Origin: a bacterium ADurb.Bin236
Lineage (GTDB): Bacteria; UBP15; UBA6099
Direction: 5' to 3'
DNA: 64,000 nt
NCBI GenBank assembly: GCA_002069885.1
Contig: MWCD01000009.1
Span: 17,646 to 81,645, forward strand
Shown here one piece after another: positions 1-9,433 of the stretch; the first letter of the stretch is position 1; every line of letters starts with the position of its first letter. Position numbers and translations under genes: made by a program. Below the pieces are notes generated by a model, which was not told where the DNA came from, searched no databases, and saw only the letters and a program-made list of their open reading frames with translations.

Positions 1-994
1 CAAGCTGGAAGACGCGGACGAAGAGGCGATCGAGGCGCTGATACAGGCCAACGGCGGCGGCATCAAGCCGGCTCCCGGCGCGGCTGTCGGCAGGTTCGTC
101 GACAAAAGCAAGACCGCCGGAACTTACGTGGACTACCTGCGAAGGCTTCTTCGCGGAGTGTTCTTGGAAGGGACGATTGTGGTGGACTGCGCGTGCGGGG
201 CCGCCTCAAGATACGCCAAGCGGGTGTTCAAGGACTCCGCCGAGGAAGTCGTGTTCATAAACTCGGACGAAGACGGGCTGAAGATAAACGTGGACTGCGG
301 CTCGACCAAGCCCGAGATAATCGCCGCAAAAGTGCGCGAGACCGGAGCCGCGCTCGGTTTCGCTTTCGACGGCGACGCCGACCGCGTCCTGTTCGTTGAC
401 GAGACCGGCGCGGTGGTGGACGGAGACCAGTTGATGCTGCTGTGCGCGCGCCGCATGAAGGCCGAGGGAAAACTCTCGGGCGACACCGTGGTCGCCACCG
501 TCATGTCGAACATGGGCTTCGAAGCCGCCCTCAAAGATATCGGCGCGCGCATGCTGAGGACTCCGGTGGGCGACAAGTTCGTGCTGCGCGAAATGCTCAA
601 GGGTGGCTACAACATCGGCGGCGAGCAGTCGGGTCACATTATCTTCCTCGACCACGCCACGACGGGAGACGGCCTGCTGTCCGCCGCCCAAGTCCTGCGC
701 TGCGCCTGCGCTTCGAAACAACCGTTCTCTGAGCAGACCGCGATGAAACGCTCGGCCCAATTCCTGAAAAATGTCAGGGTCCCCGACCGGGACGCCTTCT
801 ACCAGAGCAAAAACATACAAGACAAAGTGGCGGAAGTGGAAAAACGCCTAGCCGACAGCGGAAGGGTGGTCGTGCGGCCGTCTGGCACGGAACCGCTCAT
901 CAGGGTCATGGTGGAGACATGGGACGCCGCCTCCGCCGAGTCTTTCACGGACGAAATAATCGACGCCGTCAAATCAGAATTCAATATACAATAA
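1..994 (+). CDS. glmM: Phosphoglucosamine mutase, C-terminal part (5' truncated)
   Basis: The last 330 codons of a phosphohexomutase; the frame is open from base 2, and the start and the active-site serine loop lie outside the window. GlmM interconverts glucosamine-6-phosphate and glucosamine-1-phosphate in the cytoplasm, feeding UDP-GlcNAc into peptidoglycan and lipopolysaccharide. Seen in family order: the metal-binding loop DGDADR (bases 368-385), the sugar-binding loop GGEQSG (617-634) and the phosphate-binding loop RPSGTEP (875-895) close to the C-terminus. The GEQSGH form favours GlmM over phosphomannomutase, which is the main alternative. A 92-bp gap with no clear terminator separates it from rnhB. 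Confidence 0.93.
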   Translation, partial: KLEDADEEAIEALIQANGGGIKPAPGAAVGRFVDKSKTAGTYVDYLRRLLRGVFLEGTIVVDCACGAASRYAKRVFKDSAEEVVFINSDEDGLKINVDCGSTKPEIIAAKVRETGAALGFAFDGDADRVLFVDETGAVVDGDQLMLLCARRMKAEGKLSGDTVVATVMSNMGFEAALKDIGARMLRTPVGDKFVLREMLKGGYNIGGEQSGHIIFLDHATTGDGLLSAAQVLRCACASKQPFSEQTAMKRSAQFLKNVRVPDRDAFYQSKNIQDKVAEVEKRLADSGRVVVRPSGTEPLIRVMVETWDAASAESFTDEIIDAVKSEFNIQ

Positions 995-1086
995 CCCGGC
1001 ATCAGGACATCCGGCGGACAGCGCGCTAGCGAAAAAAACAGCCCGCCCCCCATGCGCGGCTCCGTTTGTGATATCATGTTCCCGTT

Positions 1087-1713
1087 ATGGCGAAAAAGAA
1101 CAGAGGACTTTCGCAGTCGTTCGAGATAGCGGCGATATCTTGCGGATTCAGCCGGGTTGCGGGAGCGGACGAGGCCGGGCGCGGCCCGCTCGCGGGGCCT
1201 GTCGTGGCCGCCGCCGTCGTCATCTCGGACGGTTGCGTCGGCGCCGGGATTCGCGACTCGAAAAAAATCGCCCCGAAACGCCGCGAACGGATATATGAAA
1301 CGATAATCGAAAGCTCGGCCGCGCGCTCGATAATCACAATCGGCGCTCCTGAAATAGACAGGATTAACATCTACCGCGCCGCGCTCTACGCCATGAAGCT
1401 AGCCGTCGAAGGCCTTTCTCCGGCCGCTGATTTCGCGTACATCGACGGGAACGCGAGGATAGATATTGACATTGCGCAACACGCGCTGGTCGGCGGCGAC
1501 TCGCTCTGCTGCTCGGTGGCGGCGGCGTCGATTCTGGCGAAAGTGACCCGCGACCGCATGATGGTCGAGTACGACGAGATTTATCCCGGCTACGGGTTCG
1601 CCCGCAATAAGGGGTACGGAACCTCCGAACACATGGAGGCGTTGCGCAGGCTTGGGCCGTGTCCCATCCACCGCCGCTCCTTCGCTCCCGTGAAGGAGGC
1701 CCTTGAGCGATGA
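1087..1713 (+). CDS. rnhB: Ribonuclease HII
   Basis: 208 residues, normal length. RNase HII nicks RNA-DNA hybrids and removes single ribonucleotides misincorporated into DNA. The N-terminal signature ADEAGRGPLAGPVV gives the first acidic pair (D28, E29); D120 in YIDGNAR and D138 in GGDSL complete the four-carboxylate metal site. The DSKK motif (residues 57-60) and the ASILAKVTRD block are also present. An extended -10 element (TGATATCAT) ends at 1077, so the untranslated leader would be only a few bases and no clear ribosome site is visible. The gene overlaps the next by ATGA, which suggests translational coupling to the yraN-like gene, a common bacterial pair. Confidence 0.95.
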   Translation: MAKKNRGLSQSFEIAAISCGFSRVAGADEAGRGPLAGPVVAAAVVISDGCVGAGIRDSKKIAPKRRERIYETIIESSAARSIITIGAPEIDRINIYRAALYAMKLAVEGLSPAADFAYIDGNARIDIDIAQHALVGGDSLCCSVAAASILAKVTRDRMMVEYDEIYPGYGFARNKGYGTSEHMEALRRLGPCPIHRRSFAPVKEALER

Positions 1714-2102
1714 CGGAGCCTCAAGACCGCGACCGCGACCCGCGAAAACCTCTCGGCGCTAAGGGCGAAAAACTTGCCGTCCGCGCTCTCAAAAAACAGG
1801 GCTTCATCATCCTCGACACGAACTGGTCGTGCGGCATCGGCGAGTTGGACATCGTCGCCAGAAAAGGAGACCTCATCGCGTTTGTGGAGGTGAAAACCCG
1901 CGCGAGCGGCCTATACGGGCCTCCTCAACTAGCGGTGACTCCCGCGAAACAGAAGAAAATCGTCAAGCTCGCCAACGCCTACATGAAACACAAGAGGCTG
2001 ACCGGGCTTCGAGGCCGCTTCGATGTGGTCGCCGTCAGCCCGGACGAGCGGGGCAGGCTGACCGCCGTTCACATGCCCGCAGCCTTCGTCGACGGCGAGT
2101 GA
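1710..2102 (+). CDS. yraN: UPF0102 (YraN) family endonuclease-like protein
   Basis: 130 residues. The YraN family has a restriction-endonuclease-like (PD-(D/E)xK) fold; its cellular role is not settled. The fold signature is visible as GELDIVARKGD (E45, D47) followed by FVEVKTR (E60, K62). The start overlaps the rnhB stop by four bases. The family is usually found beside rnhB, so assignment is firm while function stays open. Confidence 0.9.
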   Translation: MTEPQDRDRDPRKPLGAKGEKLAVRALKKQGFIILDTNWSCGIGELDIVARKGDLIAFVEVKTRASGLYGPPQLAVTPAKQKKIVKLANAYMKHKRLTGLRGRFDVVAVSPDERGRLTAVHMPAAFVDGE

Positions 2103-2188
2103 CACCCCTCGCCGCGCTCTCCGCCGCCGCCTCTTAAAAACAATTCCGCATCGGCTTATACTTAAAGCGTCGGAGAGCGGGGGCTAGT

Positions 2189-2857
2189 ATGGGAATGGTT
2201 TATCCGGACAACGATTCGCTGTGCGACGCCGTGGCGTCGAGGAGGTTGTATCTCGGCATCCCGAGTTTCGACGCCGCAGTCATCGACGCTATGCGCCGGA
2301 TAGACCGTGGAAAGTTCGCGCCGCCCGGAGAGCGAGACGCGTACGCGGACGCGCCCGTCCCGATCGGGGCGGGGCAGACATGCTCGCAGCCGAGCATGGT
2401 GGCTGCGATGGCGACGATGCTCGAACTGGCTCCGGGCATGCGGGTCCTCGAAGTCGGCGCGGGTTGCGGATATAGCGCCGCCGTGACGGCCTCCCTCATT
2501 TCCCCCGGCGGCTCTCTTTTCGCTGTTGAGTTTCTTCCCGAACTGGCGGAGACCGCGCGCGCGAACCTCGCCGCGTTCAGCTTCGGCGCGGACATCGAGG
2601 TGATTACAGGAGACGGATCGGCCGGGCTTGCGGCCCGCGCGCCTTTCGACAGGATATACTTCGCGGCGGGCGCGGGGTTCGGCTTCGACGAATCGCCCCT
2701 GCTCGAACAGTTGAAACCCGGCGGCGTCCTGCTTTATCCGCAGTCGCGCGGCGACATGTTCCGCGTAAAAAAGAACCCGGACGGCTCCCTCTCGCGCGGT
2801 CAGGCGGGCGGCGTCGTTTTCGTGGAGCTGAAAGGCAAAAACAGTGGCGGCTTTTGA
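2189..2857 (+). CDS. pcm: Protein-L-isoaspartate O-methyltransferase
   Basis: 222 residues. Pcm methylates isoaspartyl residues that form in ageing proteins, starting their repair, using S-adenosylmethionine. The family-specific block IGAGQTCSQPSMVA (around residues 61-74) precedes the SAM-binding glycine loop VLEVGAGCGYSAAV (around 88-101), and a GDGS motif follows. A -10-like TATACT lies at 2157-2162, giving a short leader ahead of the ATG. The 3' end overlaps the next gene by 14 bases, so the two are probably co-transcribed. Confidence 0.9.
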   Translation: MGMVYPDNDSLCDAVASRRLYLGIPSFDAAVIDAMRRIDRGKFAPPGERDAYADAPVPIGAGQTCSQPSMVAAMATMLELAPGMRVLEVGAGCGYSAAVTASLISPGGSLFAVEFLPELAETARANLAAFSFGADIEVITGDGSAGLAARAPFDRIYFAAGAGFGFDESPLLEQLKPGGVLLYPQSRGDMFRVKKNPDGSLSRGQAGGVVFVELKGKNSGGF

Positions 2858-3671
2858 CAACGTCCGCGTCGGCGCTTCCGGCTTCAGTTTCAAGGACTGG
2901 CGCGGCCCTTTCTACCCGGAATCCATCTCCGCGTCCCGGATGCTCGAGTATTACTCCGGCTTCTTCGACGCGGTGGAAATCAATTCCTCGTATTACAGGA
3001 TGCCGACGGCGCGGATGTTCGCCGGGATGGTTCGCGCCACCGACCCGGATTTCGGCTTCGTCGTCAAACTCCATGCGTCGATGACGCACGGCCGCGACGG
3101 CTCGGCGTTTCCGTTTGCCGACTTCGCCGAAGCCCTGCGCCCTCTTGAGGAAAGCGGCAGGCTTCTCGGCCTGCTGGCGCAGTTCCCTTACGAGTTCCGC
3201 CGCTCGGACGACAACCTTTCATACCTCCGCCTCGCAAGAAGCAGGCTGGAAAGATTTCCCTTTTTCGCCGAGTTCAGGCATGATTCATGGCTGGGGCCGG
3301 AGACGTTTGAGGAGTTGAGAGAGATGCGGGCGGGGTGGTGCAGCGTTGACGAACCGCAACTAAAGGGGCTGATGCCCCCGGTCGCCGAGGCCACCGCTCC
3401 CGCTGCCTACGTCCGATTCCACGGCCGCAACTCCGCCGACTGGTGGACTCCGCGCCCCGGCTCGGACAGGTATCTATACGACTATTCTGAGCGCGAACTG
3501 CTCGAATGGGTCCCTAAGATCGAGTCGCTTTCGGCGCGCTGTGAAAGCGTGCTGATGTTCTTCAATAACTGCCACTTCGGCAACGCGCCGAAGAACGCTA
3601 AAGAAATGAAAAAATTGCTCGGACTCCCCGTCGCGAGAGCGCGCAGGGGCGGAGAGCTTGAATTCGATTGA
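2844..3671 (+). CDS. DUF72 (YecE-like) TIM-barrel protein
   Basis: 275 residues. The N-terminus VRVGASGFSFKDWRGPFYP and the strand VEINSSYYRMP are diagnostic for the DUF72 family, predicted TIM-barrel proteins of unknown biochemical function. A later block, AYVRFHGRNS, and an FFNNCHFG motif near the C-terminus also match the family. The start lies within pcm (14-base overlap), and the stop overlaps the TTG start of mfd, so this is the middle gene of a tight cluster. I infer no specific function. Confidence 0.85.
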   Translation: MAAFDNVRVGASGFSFKDWRGPFYPESISASRMLEYYSGFFDAVEINSSYYRMPTARMFAGMVRATDPDFGFVVKLHASMTHGRDGSAFPFADFAEALRPLEESGRLLGLLAQFPYEFRRSDDNLSYLRLARSRLERFPFFAEFRHDSWLGPETFEELREMRAGWCSVDEPQLKGLMPPVAEATAPAAYVRFHGRNSADWWTPRPGSDRYLYDYSERELLEWVPKIESLSARCESVLMFFNNCHFGNAPKNAKEMKKLLGLPVARARRGGELEFD

Positions 3672-6600
3672 GGGCTGTTTCCGCCGTGAGCCTGCTGGAC
3701 AGATTCAGAGAAAACGATAGCGTGTCTCGCGCTCTGACCGAGGCGTCGAGAGGCGCGGGGGTCTCCGTTTCTCCGCTAGACGGCGTCGCGCTTCTGCTGT
3801 TCTGCGCCGCGCTCGCGGACGACTGCGGCGGCGATATCGCAACGACGCTGCCGGACGAGGACTCGGTGGCCCTGTTCGAGCGGGACATCTCCGGCCTGCT
3901 CGAACAGTCCGGCCTTGAGGGCCGCTGGGACATCGTCGCGTTTCCGGACTACGATGTGTGCGAGATAGACACCGCGCCGGACTCTCTGCGCCGCCGCCGC
4001 GCGGCCCGCGTCAGGGCATTGCGCGCTATCTACGCCCCTCGCCTGAACGGGCCGCGCCTGTGGCTCGTTTCCACGGAAGACGCGCTGCGGCGGAAAACCA
4101 TGCCCGCCGCCCGGTTCGCCGAACTGACCGCCGTGTTGCGGGAAGGCGACTCGTGGCCGATGGAGGAACTTGTCGGCGCGCTCGTCGCCGCCGGCTATCA
4201 GCGCCGCCGCTCCGTCGAGCGAGAGGGCGAGTTCTGCGTCCGCGGCGGCGTCATTGACATCGCCCCGGCTCAGGGCGACTCCCCAGTCAGACTCGAAATG
4301 TCCGGCAACGCCATCGAGGAAATCCGCTCCCTCAACATGGAGACGCTTCGCTCCGGCGAACGGCTCCGCGAAGCGACCGCCTGCCCGTGCCACGAGATGG
4401 AGCCTGCCGGCGAGGACGCCTCTTTCGACTCCCTCCGCCGCGACCACCGCGCGCTCGCCGAGCGCCGCGCGTTCTTCGACGCCTCCATCCTCTATCCCGA
4501 AACTTTCGGATGCCTACGCGGGCCGGCGCGCCCGGACGCCTTCTCTATCCTCATGCGGGTGGACGCCCGCCGCGCCGCTGATGAAACCCGCCGCCGCCGC
4601 GAGGTCGCTTCCGTGTGGCTGCAACGCAACGAATTTACGGACACAGAGGAAATGGCCGCCGGGTTCTACGAAGCGGACGGAGGAACCATATCGCTTCCGT
4701 CAGTCTCTCTCGACCCCCCCGGCGCGCCCGCCGCAGGATTGCGGCTTCCTCTTAGCCCGCTGCCTCCGTTGCCAATCAGCCTCTCCGATATCGCCGCTCG
4801 CATCCGCGAGGAATCCGGCCGCGCGGACGTCTTCGTCATCTCAAAATACAGGGACAGGCTCGAACGATACCTCGAAGACGAAGGGATAACGTCCGCCAAC
4901 GTGATGAGCGGCGACCTCAGAGGCGGGTTCTCCATCGCGGGCGAGATGTCAGCCTTCACCGACGCCGAGATGTTCAGGCGCGCGCCCGCAGCTAAAAAAC
5001 GCGCCGCAAGACCCTCCCGCCCCAAAGACCGCGCCCCCATCCTCGCCCCGGAGGACATCAAGGAGGGCGACTACGTCGTGCACGTCGATCACGGCATCGG
5101 CCTGTACGCAGGCATCTGCCGCCGCCAGCTCGGCGACGGCCACGGCAAGGATTTTTTCAGAATCAAATACGCGCGCGGCGACGAATTGTTCGTCCCCGTC
5201 GAACAGATAGGCCGCATCGAAAAATACGTAGGCGGCGAGGCTGCTCTACCCCGCGTCTACCCGCTTCACTCCGGGCGCTGGGAGGCCGTCAAGCGCAGGG
5301 TGCGCAAGAAAGTCGAGGAACTCGCCGCACAGCTTTTTCGCCTGTACTCCGAACGCGAGAATGCTCCCGGCCACGCATTCTCAGGCGACAATATCTTCAT
5401 ACGCGAACTGGCGGCTTCGTTCCCATTCGAGGAAACAGCCGACCAGCAGCGCGCCATCGAGGAGACTTTCAAGGATATGGAACGCTCCGCCCCTATGGAC
5501 AGGCTGGTGTACGGCGACGTCGGGTACGGCAAAACCGAGGTAGCCGTCCGCGCCGCGTTCAAGGCCGCTCTCGATAAAAAACAGGTCGCCATCCTCGCCC
5601 CCACCACCATCCTCGCGCACCAGCACGCCGAAACTTTCCGCGAGCGCCTCTCGCGTTTCCCAGTCTCAGTCGAGGTCATCTCAAGATTCAGGTCCGCAAA
5701 AGAGCAGAAAGACATCCTCAAGCGGCTCGCCGCCGGGGAAATCGACATCGTCATCGGCACTCACAGGCTGCTTTCCAAAGACGTTCTCTTCAAGGACGCC
5801 GGGCTTCTGATAATCGACGAGGAACAGCGCTTCGGCGTCAAACACAAAGAAGCCCTCAAAATGCTGAAAAGCAACGTTGACGCGCTCACCCTCACCGCCA
5901 CCCCCATCCCCCGCACCCTAAATATGTCAATGATCGGCCTGCGCGACATGAGCGTCATCGAGACGCCCCCCGAAGACCGCAAGGCCGCCCTCACTTTCGT
6001 CGAGGAATGGAACCGCGACTCCCTTTACGTCGCCGTCGGGCGCGAACTGGCGCGCCGCGGCCAAGTATATTTCGTCCACAACAACATCGAGACCATCTCC
6101 TCCGTCAAGGCCCTCCTCGACGAGATGTTCCCCGACGCGCGGACTGTCGTATGCCACGGCAAAATGCCCGAAAAACAAATCAAATCAACAATGATAAGCT
6201 TCTACAACAATGAATACGACATCCTCGTCAGCACCACTATCATAGAAAACGGACTCGACATACCCAACGTCAACACGCTCGTCGTCAACGCCGCCGAAAA
6301 CTTCGGCCTGTCGCAGTTGTACCAGTTGCGGGGGCGCGTCGGCAGGTCGTATAAACAGGCCTACGCTTACTTTTTCCACTCGCCCGCCGAGTCGCTAAGC
6401 GGCAAAGCCCGCGCCCGCCTTGACGCCATCCGCGAGTTCGCCGAACTCGGCTCCGGTTTTAGGCTAGCCATGAAAGACCTCGAACTTCGCGGCGCAGGCA
6501 GCCTCCTCGGCGGCGAACAACACGGCTTCATCACCGAGGTCGGCTTCAACCTATACTGCCAGATGCTCGCGGAAAGCGTCGATAAGTTTAAGGGCCTTCC

Positions 6601-7096
6601 CTCTCTTCGTCCCTCTCCCGTCGAAGTCGAACTCGCCGCCGATTCGTTCATCCCCGAAGACTACGTCGAAGACCCCGCCCAACGCGCGGCCTTCTACAAA
6701 AAGATTTCTTCATGCTCCTCGACGGACGCGCTCGATGAGGTCCTCGAAGAAATTATCGAAAGCTGCGGCCCTGCCCCGGCCCCTCTCGCAAACTTCTTCG
6801 CCCAATCCAAAATCCGTCTCATCGCCCCGGATATCGGCGTGGACCGCGTGAAGACATACGCCTCCGGCGGCCTCACCGACATCACTTTCAGCGACGCCCC
6901 CTCGTTCAAAAAATTCCGCGAGGCCCCTTACCCTTCGGATATGTCGATTGAAGTCGTTTATCTCCCCGACCGCGTCCGCCTCATGCACGAAAATTTCCGC
7001 CCCTCCCACGCGATTCGCGAGATTATGAATTATATTATCACTGTGAAACTCGCCGCCGACCAAGAAATGGAAGGGCGCGACGGACTCGCGGACTGA
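3668..7096 (+). CDS. mfd: Transcription-repair coupling factor
   Basis: 1142 residues, normal length. Mfd pushes stalled RNA polymerase off DNA lesions and recruits UvrA. Domains in order: UvrB-like N-terminal region, CarD-like RNA-polymerase-interaction domain starting near residue 465 (EGDYVVHVDHGIGLYAG), SF2 translocase with Walker A GDVGYGKTEVA (near 616) and DEEQRFG box (near 717), SF2 motifs TLTATPIPRTL and QLRGRVGRS, and the C-terminal TRCF domain. The listed start is TTG overlapping the previous stop; a GTG at 3686 (VSLLDRF) is equally possible. Its codons end mostly in C, unlike the G-ending codons of the 14-29 kb genes. Confidence 0.96.
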   Translation: MRAVSAVSLLDRFRENDSVSRALTEASRGAGVSVSPLDGVALLLFCAALADDCGGDIATTLPDEDSVALFERDISGLLEQSGLEGRWDIVAFPDYDVCEIDTAPDSLRRRRAARVRALRAIYAPRLNGPRLWLVSTEDALRRKTMPAARFAELTAVLREGDSWPMEELVGALVAAGYQRRRSVEREGEFCVRGGVIDIAPAQGDSPVRLEMSGNAIEEIRSLNMETLRSGERLREATACPCHEMEPAGEDASFDSLRRDHRALAERRAFFDASILYPETFGCLRGPARPDAFSILMRVDARRAADETRRRREVASVWLQRNEFTDTEEMAAGFYEADGGTISLPSVSLDPPGAPAAGLRLPLSPLPPLPISLSDIAARIREESGRADVFVISKYRDRLERYLEDEGITSANVMSGDLRGGFSIAGEMSAFTDAEMFRRAPAAKKRAARPSRPKDRAPILAPEDIKEGDYVVHVDHGIGLYAGICRRQLGDGHGKDFFRIKYARGDELFVPVEQIGRIEKYVGGEAALPRVYPLHSGRWEAVKRRVRKKVEELAAQLFRLYSERENAPGHAFSGDNIFIRELAASFPFEETADQQRAIEETFKDMERSAPMDRLVYGDVGYGKTEVAVRAAFKAALDKKQVAILAPTTILAHQHAETFRERLSRFPVSVEVISRFRSAKEQKDILKRLAAGEIDIVIGTHRLLSKDVLFKDAGLLIIDEEQRFGVKHKEALKMLKSNVDALTLTATPIPRTLNMSMIGLRDMSVIETPPEDRKAALTFVEEWNRDSLYVAVGRELARRGQVYFVHNNIETISSVKALLDEMFPDARTVVCHGKMPEKQIKSTMISFYNNEYDILVSTTIIENGLDIPNVNTLVVNAAENFGLSQLYQLRGRVGRSYKQAYAYFFHSPAESLSGKARARLDAIREFAELGSGFRLAMKDLELRGAGSLLGGEQHGFITEVGFNLYCQMLAESVDKFKGLPSLRPSPVEVELAADSFIPEDYVEDPAQRAAFYKKISSCSSTDALDEVLEEIIESCGPAPAPLANFFAQSKIRLIAPDIGVDRVKTYASGGLTDITFSDAPSFKKFREAPYPSDMSIEVVYLPDRVRLMHENFRPSHAIREIMNYIITVKLAADQEMEGRDGLAD

Positions 7097-7160
7097 CCGC
7101 GTTTTGCCACGCGCTTTCATTATTCGCGAGATATCAACCCGCTCTCCGGAGGTCTTCTCG

Positions 7161-7760
7161 ATGATGACAAAAAAACAAGTCCGCGAACAGGTATCCGCCG
7201 CGCGCGACGCCCTCTCTCATAGCCGGCTTGCCGCCCTAAGCTCCTCTGTCGAACGCCGCCTGTTCGACTTCCACCCTTTCGCCTCTTGCTCGTTCCCTTT
7301 GTTCTTCGTTTCGTTCCGCAGCGAAGTCCTCACCGAAGGCATGATAAAAAAATCCCTCTCCTCCGGCAAACGCGTCGCCGTTCCAGTCACGAAAATCAAA
7401 GAGCGCGAGCTTGTTCCATCGGAACTGAAAGATTTCGACGCCGAACTTGCGGAAGGCGCATATGGCGTCCCTGAGCCTAAACCTGAATTCATGCGCCCTG
7501 TTTCCCCTCTGGAACTCGACTTTGTGGCCATGCCCGGACTCGCGTTCGACCGCTCCGGCAACCGCCTCGGCTACGGCGGCGGCTTCTACGACAGATTCGT
7601 CTCCCGCCTCCGCCCCGGCGTCCCCCTCGTCGCTCTCGCTTTCTCTTTTCAGCTTCTCGACTCCGTCCCGACCGGCGAACACGACAGAAAAATCGACGCC
7701 ATCGTCACCGACTCCGAAACCATAGTCTTCAACCCCCACATTAGCGTTTTTAGGAAATAA
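7161..7760 (+). CDS. 5-formyltetrahydrofolate cyclo-ligase
   Basis: 199 residues from the ATG at 7161, chosen because CCGGAGGTC at 7147-7155 is a well-placed ribosome site; the frame is open further upstream to a TTG at 7104, but without such a site. The enzyme uses ATP to convert 5-formyl-THF to 5,10-methenyl-THF, returning folate to the one-carbon pool. The C-terminal signature GYGGGFYDRF and the earlier PGLAFDRSGNRLG stretch identify the family (MTHFS, also called FthC or YgfA), and basic residues near the N-terminus fit its phosphate-binding region. It is the last gene of the plus-strand run and faces the cytochrome gene tail to tail. Confidence 0.9.
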   Translation: MMTKKQVREQVSAARDALSHSRLAALSSSVERRLFDFHPFASCSFPLFFVSFRSEVLTEGMIKKSLSSGKRVAVPVTKIKERELVPSELKDFDAELAEGAYGVPEPKPEFMRPVSPLELDFVAMPGLAFDRSGNRLGYGGGFYDRFVSRLRPGVPLVALAFSFQLLDSVPTGEHDRKIDAIVTDSETIVFNPHISVFRK

Positions 7761-7860
7761 AAACGGTTTTTCCAGCGCAGATGCGCGTTCGGTCGCGGCA
7801 AATGACACATATTGCGTATCAGCTATTTACAAACAAAAATAAAAAGTTTTGGAAAGGGGT

Positions 7861-7895
7861 TTGGGGGACAACCCTTTTCAAAGGGTTTCCCCCAA
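7861..7895. terminator. Bidirectional terminator between convergent genes
   Basis: Near-perfect inverted repeat with arms TTGGGGGACAACCCTTT (7861-7877) and AAAGGGTTTCCCCCAA (7880-7895), one bulged base and a two-base loop. It lies between the convergent cyclo-ligase and cytochrome genes, so it can serve both strands. There is no long T tract; a second small CCGCC/GGCGG hairpin follows. Confidence 0.65.
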
Positions 7896-7959
7896 CCGCC
7901 GCAGGCGGCAGCCATTCTTTGTATTCCTTGTTTGCTCTTTCCTTATCCTTCTTTTCTTC

Positions 7960-9132
7960 CTACGATTTGATCGCCAAAGACACGCCGGACGCGATGCTGA
8001 AAAGATAAATTATGGTTGCTGAAATAGTTGCCGCAAAATGAAGATGTTTCATGCCCGCAGGCGCTTTTCCACGCGCAAGGCGAAGCCCCGCGATTCCCCC
8101 GATAAGGTACAAAGACGCCACCGCCGCGCCCGCGATAAAATGCGGGCCGGGAGCGCCGAACCCGTCCAGCGCGTAGATAAGCAGCCCTCCGCCAAATCCG
8201 GCAAGCGTTATCACAACATACAGCTTCCCTCTGAACACATGCTTTTTCCAATCAAACTTAATAGAGGCCGCCGCAGTTTTGTATCTGCGCTTAACCCCGG
8301 TCGCAACCACATAAATACCCAACAAGAGAAAAGAAACGAACATCGCCGCCCCGTGCGAAACCTTCATCGCTTTGGGCGCGCCTCCGCCCCCCGTGAAACC
8401 TGCCGCCGCTGCCGCCCCGGCGTCCTCCCGTTCCCCTTCGCTTTTCTTTTCAGACTCCTTTTTTTCCATCTCTTCCACCGCCGCGCCGACCGCTTTGAGG
8501 TCCTCGCCGGACAACAATTTCTTTATCCGCGCCGACTCTGCGTCAGTTATGAATCCGGGATTCTTCGCCCTCATCCTCTCGATCACAGCCGACCGCTTTT
8601 CAGCAGTCTTGCCCGGAAAATATTCAACCGCTTTTTTCCACCCGTGGCACGACCCGCATTTATCCCTGAACAGCCTGATATCCTCCGGCGCAAACGCGGC
8701 CGCCTCAGTCGCCTTCTTGTCCGCCGAATCTTTCGCTTTTCCCTTTGAGGTCTTCTGTTTTGCTGTTGATGATTTGCTTGGCGAAGGCTCGGCTCCTGTC
8801 TTCCTATCAAGCGTTTCCACCGCCGCGCCGACCGCCTTGAGGTTATCTCCGGATAACAATTTCTTTATCCGCGCCGACTCCGCGTCCGTTATGAATCCGG
8901 GCTTTTTCGCCCTCATCCTCTCGATCACGGCCGACCGCTTTTCAGCGGTCTTGCCCGGAAAATAATCAACAGCTTTTTTCCACCCGTGGCACGATCCGCA
9001 TTTGTCTCTGAACAGCCTGACATCCTCCGGCGCAAACGGCGACGGCTCAGGCGCGGCGGCAGACCCCGCCGCAAACGATACTAAGACCGCCCCGATAAGA
9101 AAACACAATAATCCGATTACCGTCTTTTTCAT
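7960..9132 (-). CDS. Secreted protein with two tandem c-type heme domains and a four-helix membrane domain
   Basis: 390 residues with a Sec signal (MKKTVIGLLCFLIGAVLV...). Two c-heme modules follow, residues 33-108 and 147-222, each with CGSCHGWKKAV (CxxCH at 45-49 and 159-163) and ERMRAK, whose Met may be the sixth heme ligand. They are almost identical even at DNA level (about 8500-8700 and 8825-9050), so the duplication is recent. After a charged linker come about four membrane helices (residues 258-388) with histidines at 260, 298, 331, 363 and 365, suggestive of a b-heme domain like DUF4079-type proteins. Heme insertion and electron transfer in the periplasm are inferred; partner unknown. 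GGAGGT precedes the ATG. Monocistronic. Confidence 0.8.
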   Translation of the reverse strand: MKKTVIGLLCFLIGAVLVSFAAGSAAAPEPSPFAPEDVRLFRDKCGSCHGWKKAVDYFPGKTAEKRSAVIERMRAKKPGFITDAESARIKKLLSGDNLKAVGAAVETLDRKTGAEPSPSKSSTAKQKTSKGKAKDSADKKATEAAAFAPEDIRLFRDKCGSCHGWKKAVEYFPGKTAEKRSAVIERMRAKNPGFITDAESARIKKLLSGEDLKAVGAAVEEMEKKESEKKSEGEREDAGAAAAAGFTGGGGAPKAMKVSHGAAMFVSFLLLGIYVVATGVKRRYKTAAASIKFDWKKHVFRGKLYVVITLAGFGGGLLIYALDGFGAPGPHFIAGAAVASLYLIGGIAGLRLARGKAPAGMKHLHFAATISATIIYLFSIASGVSLAIKS

Positions 9133-9433
9133 GCCGAACCTCCATGTTAATCGAAAGATATCGCCATACGCGACGCCTTATCGCCAAACAAACGCGCGAA
9201 GACTTTTGTTCCCAGCATCATCTTGCTCAACTCAGGCCGACTTGGGAAACGTTCAACAATTTATCCCGAATCCGGGTTCAAACAATAGAAATAGGACTTT
9301 ATGACTTAAGATTTGAAAATGATGGATAGAAAACATGTCATACTTGAAAAAACAAACCGGGATGTCCGCGTCATGCACATGCGCCGCGCGTCCAAAGGGT
9401 GGACGGACGCCGCCCGCGCGGCTCTTTTCTCTC

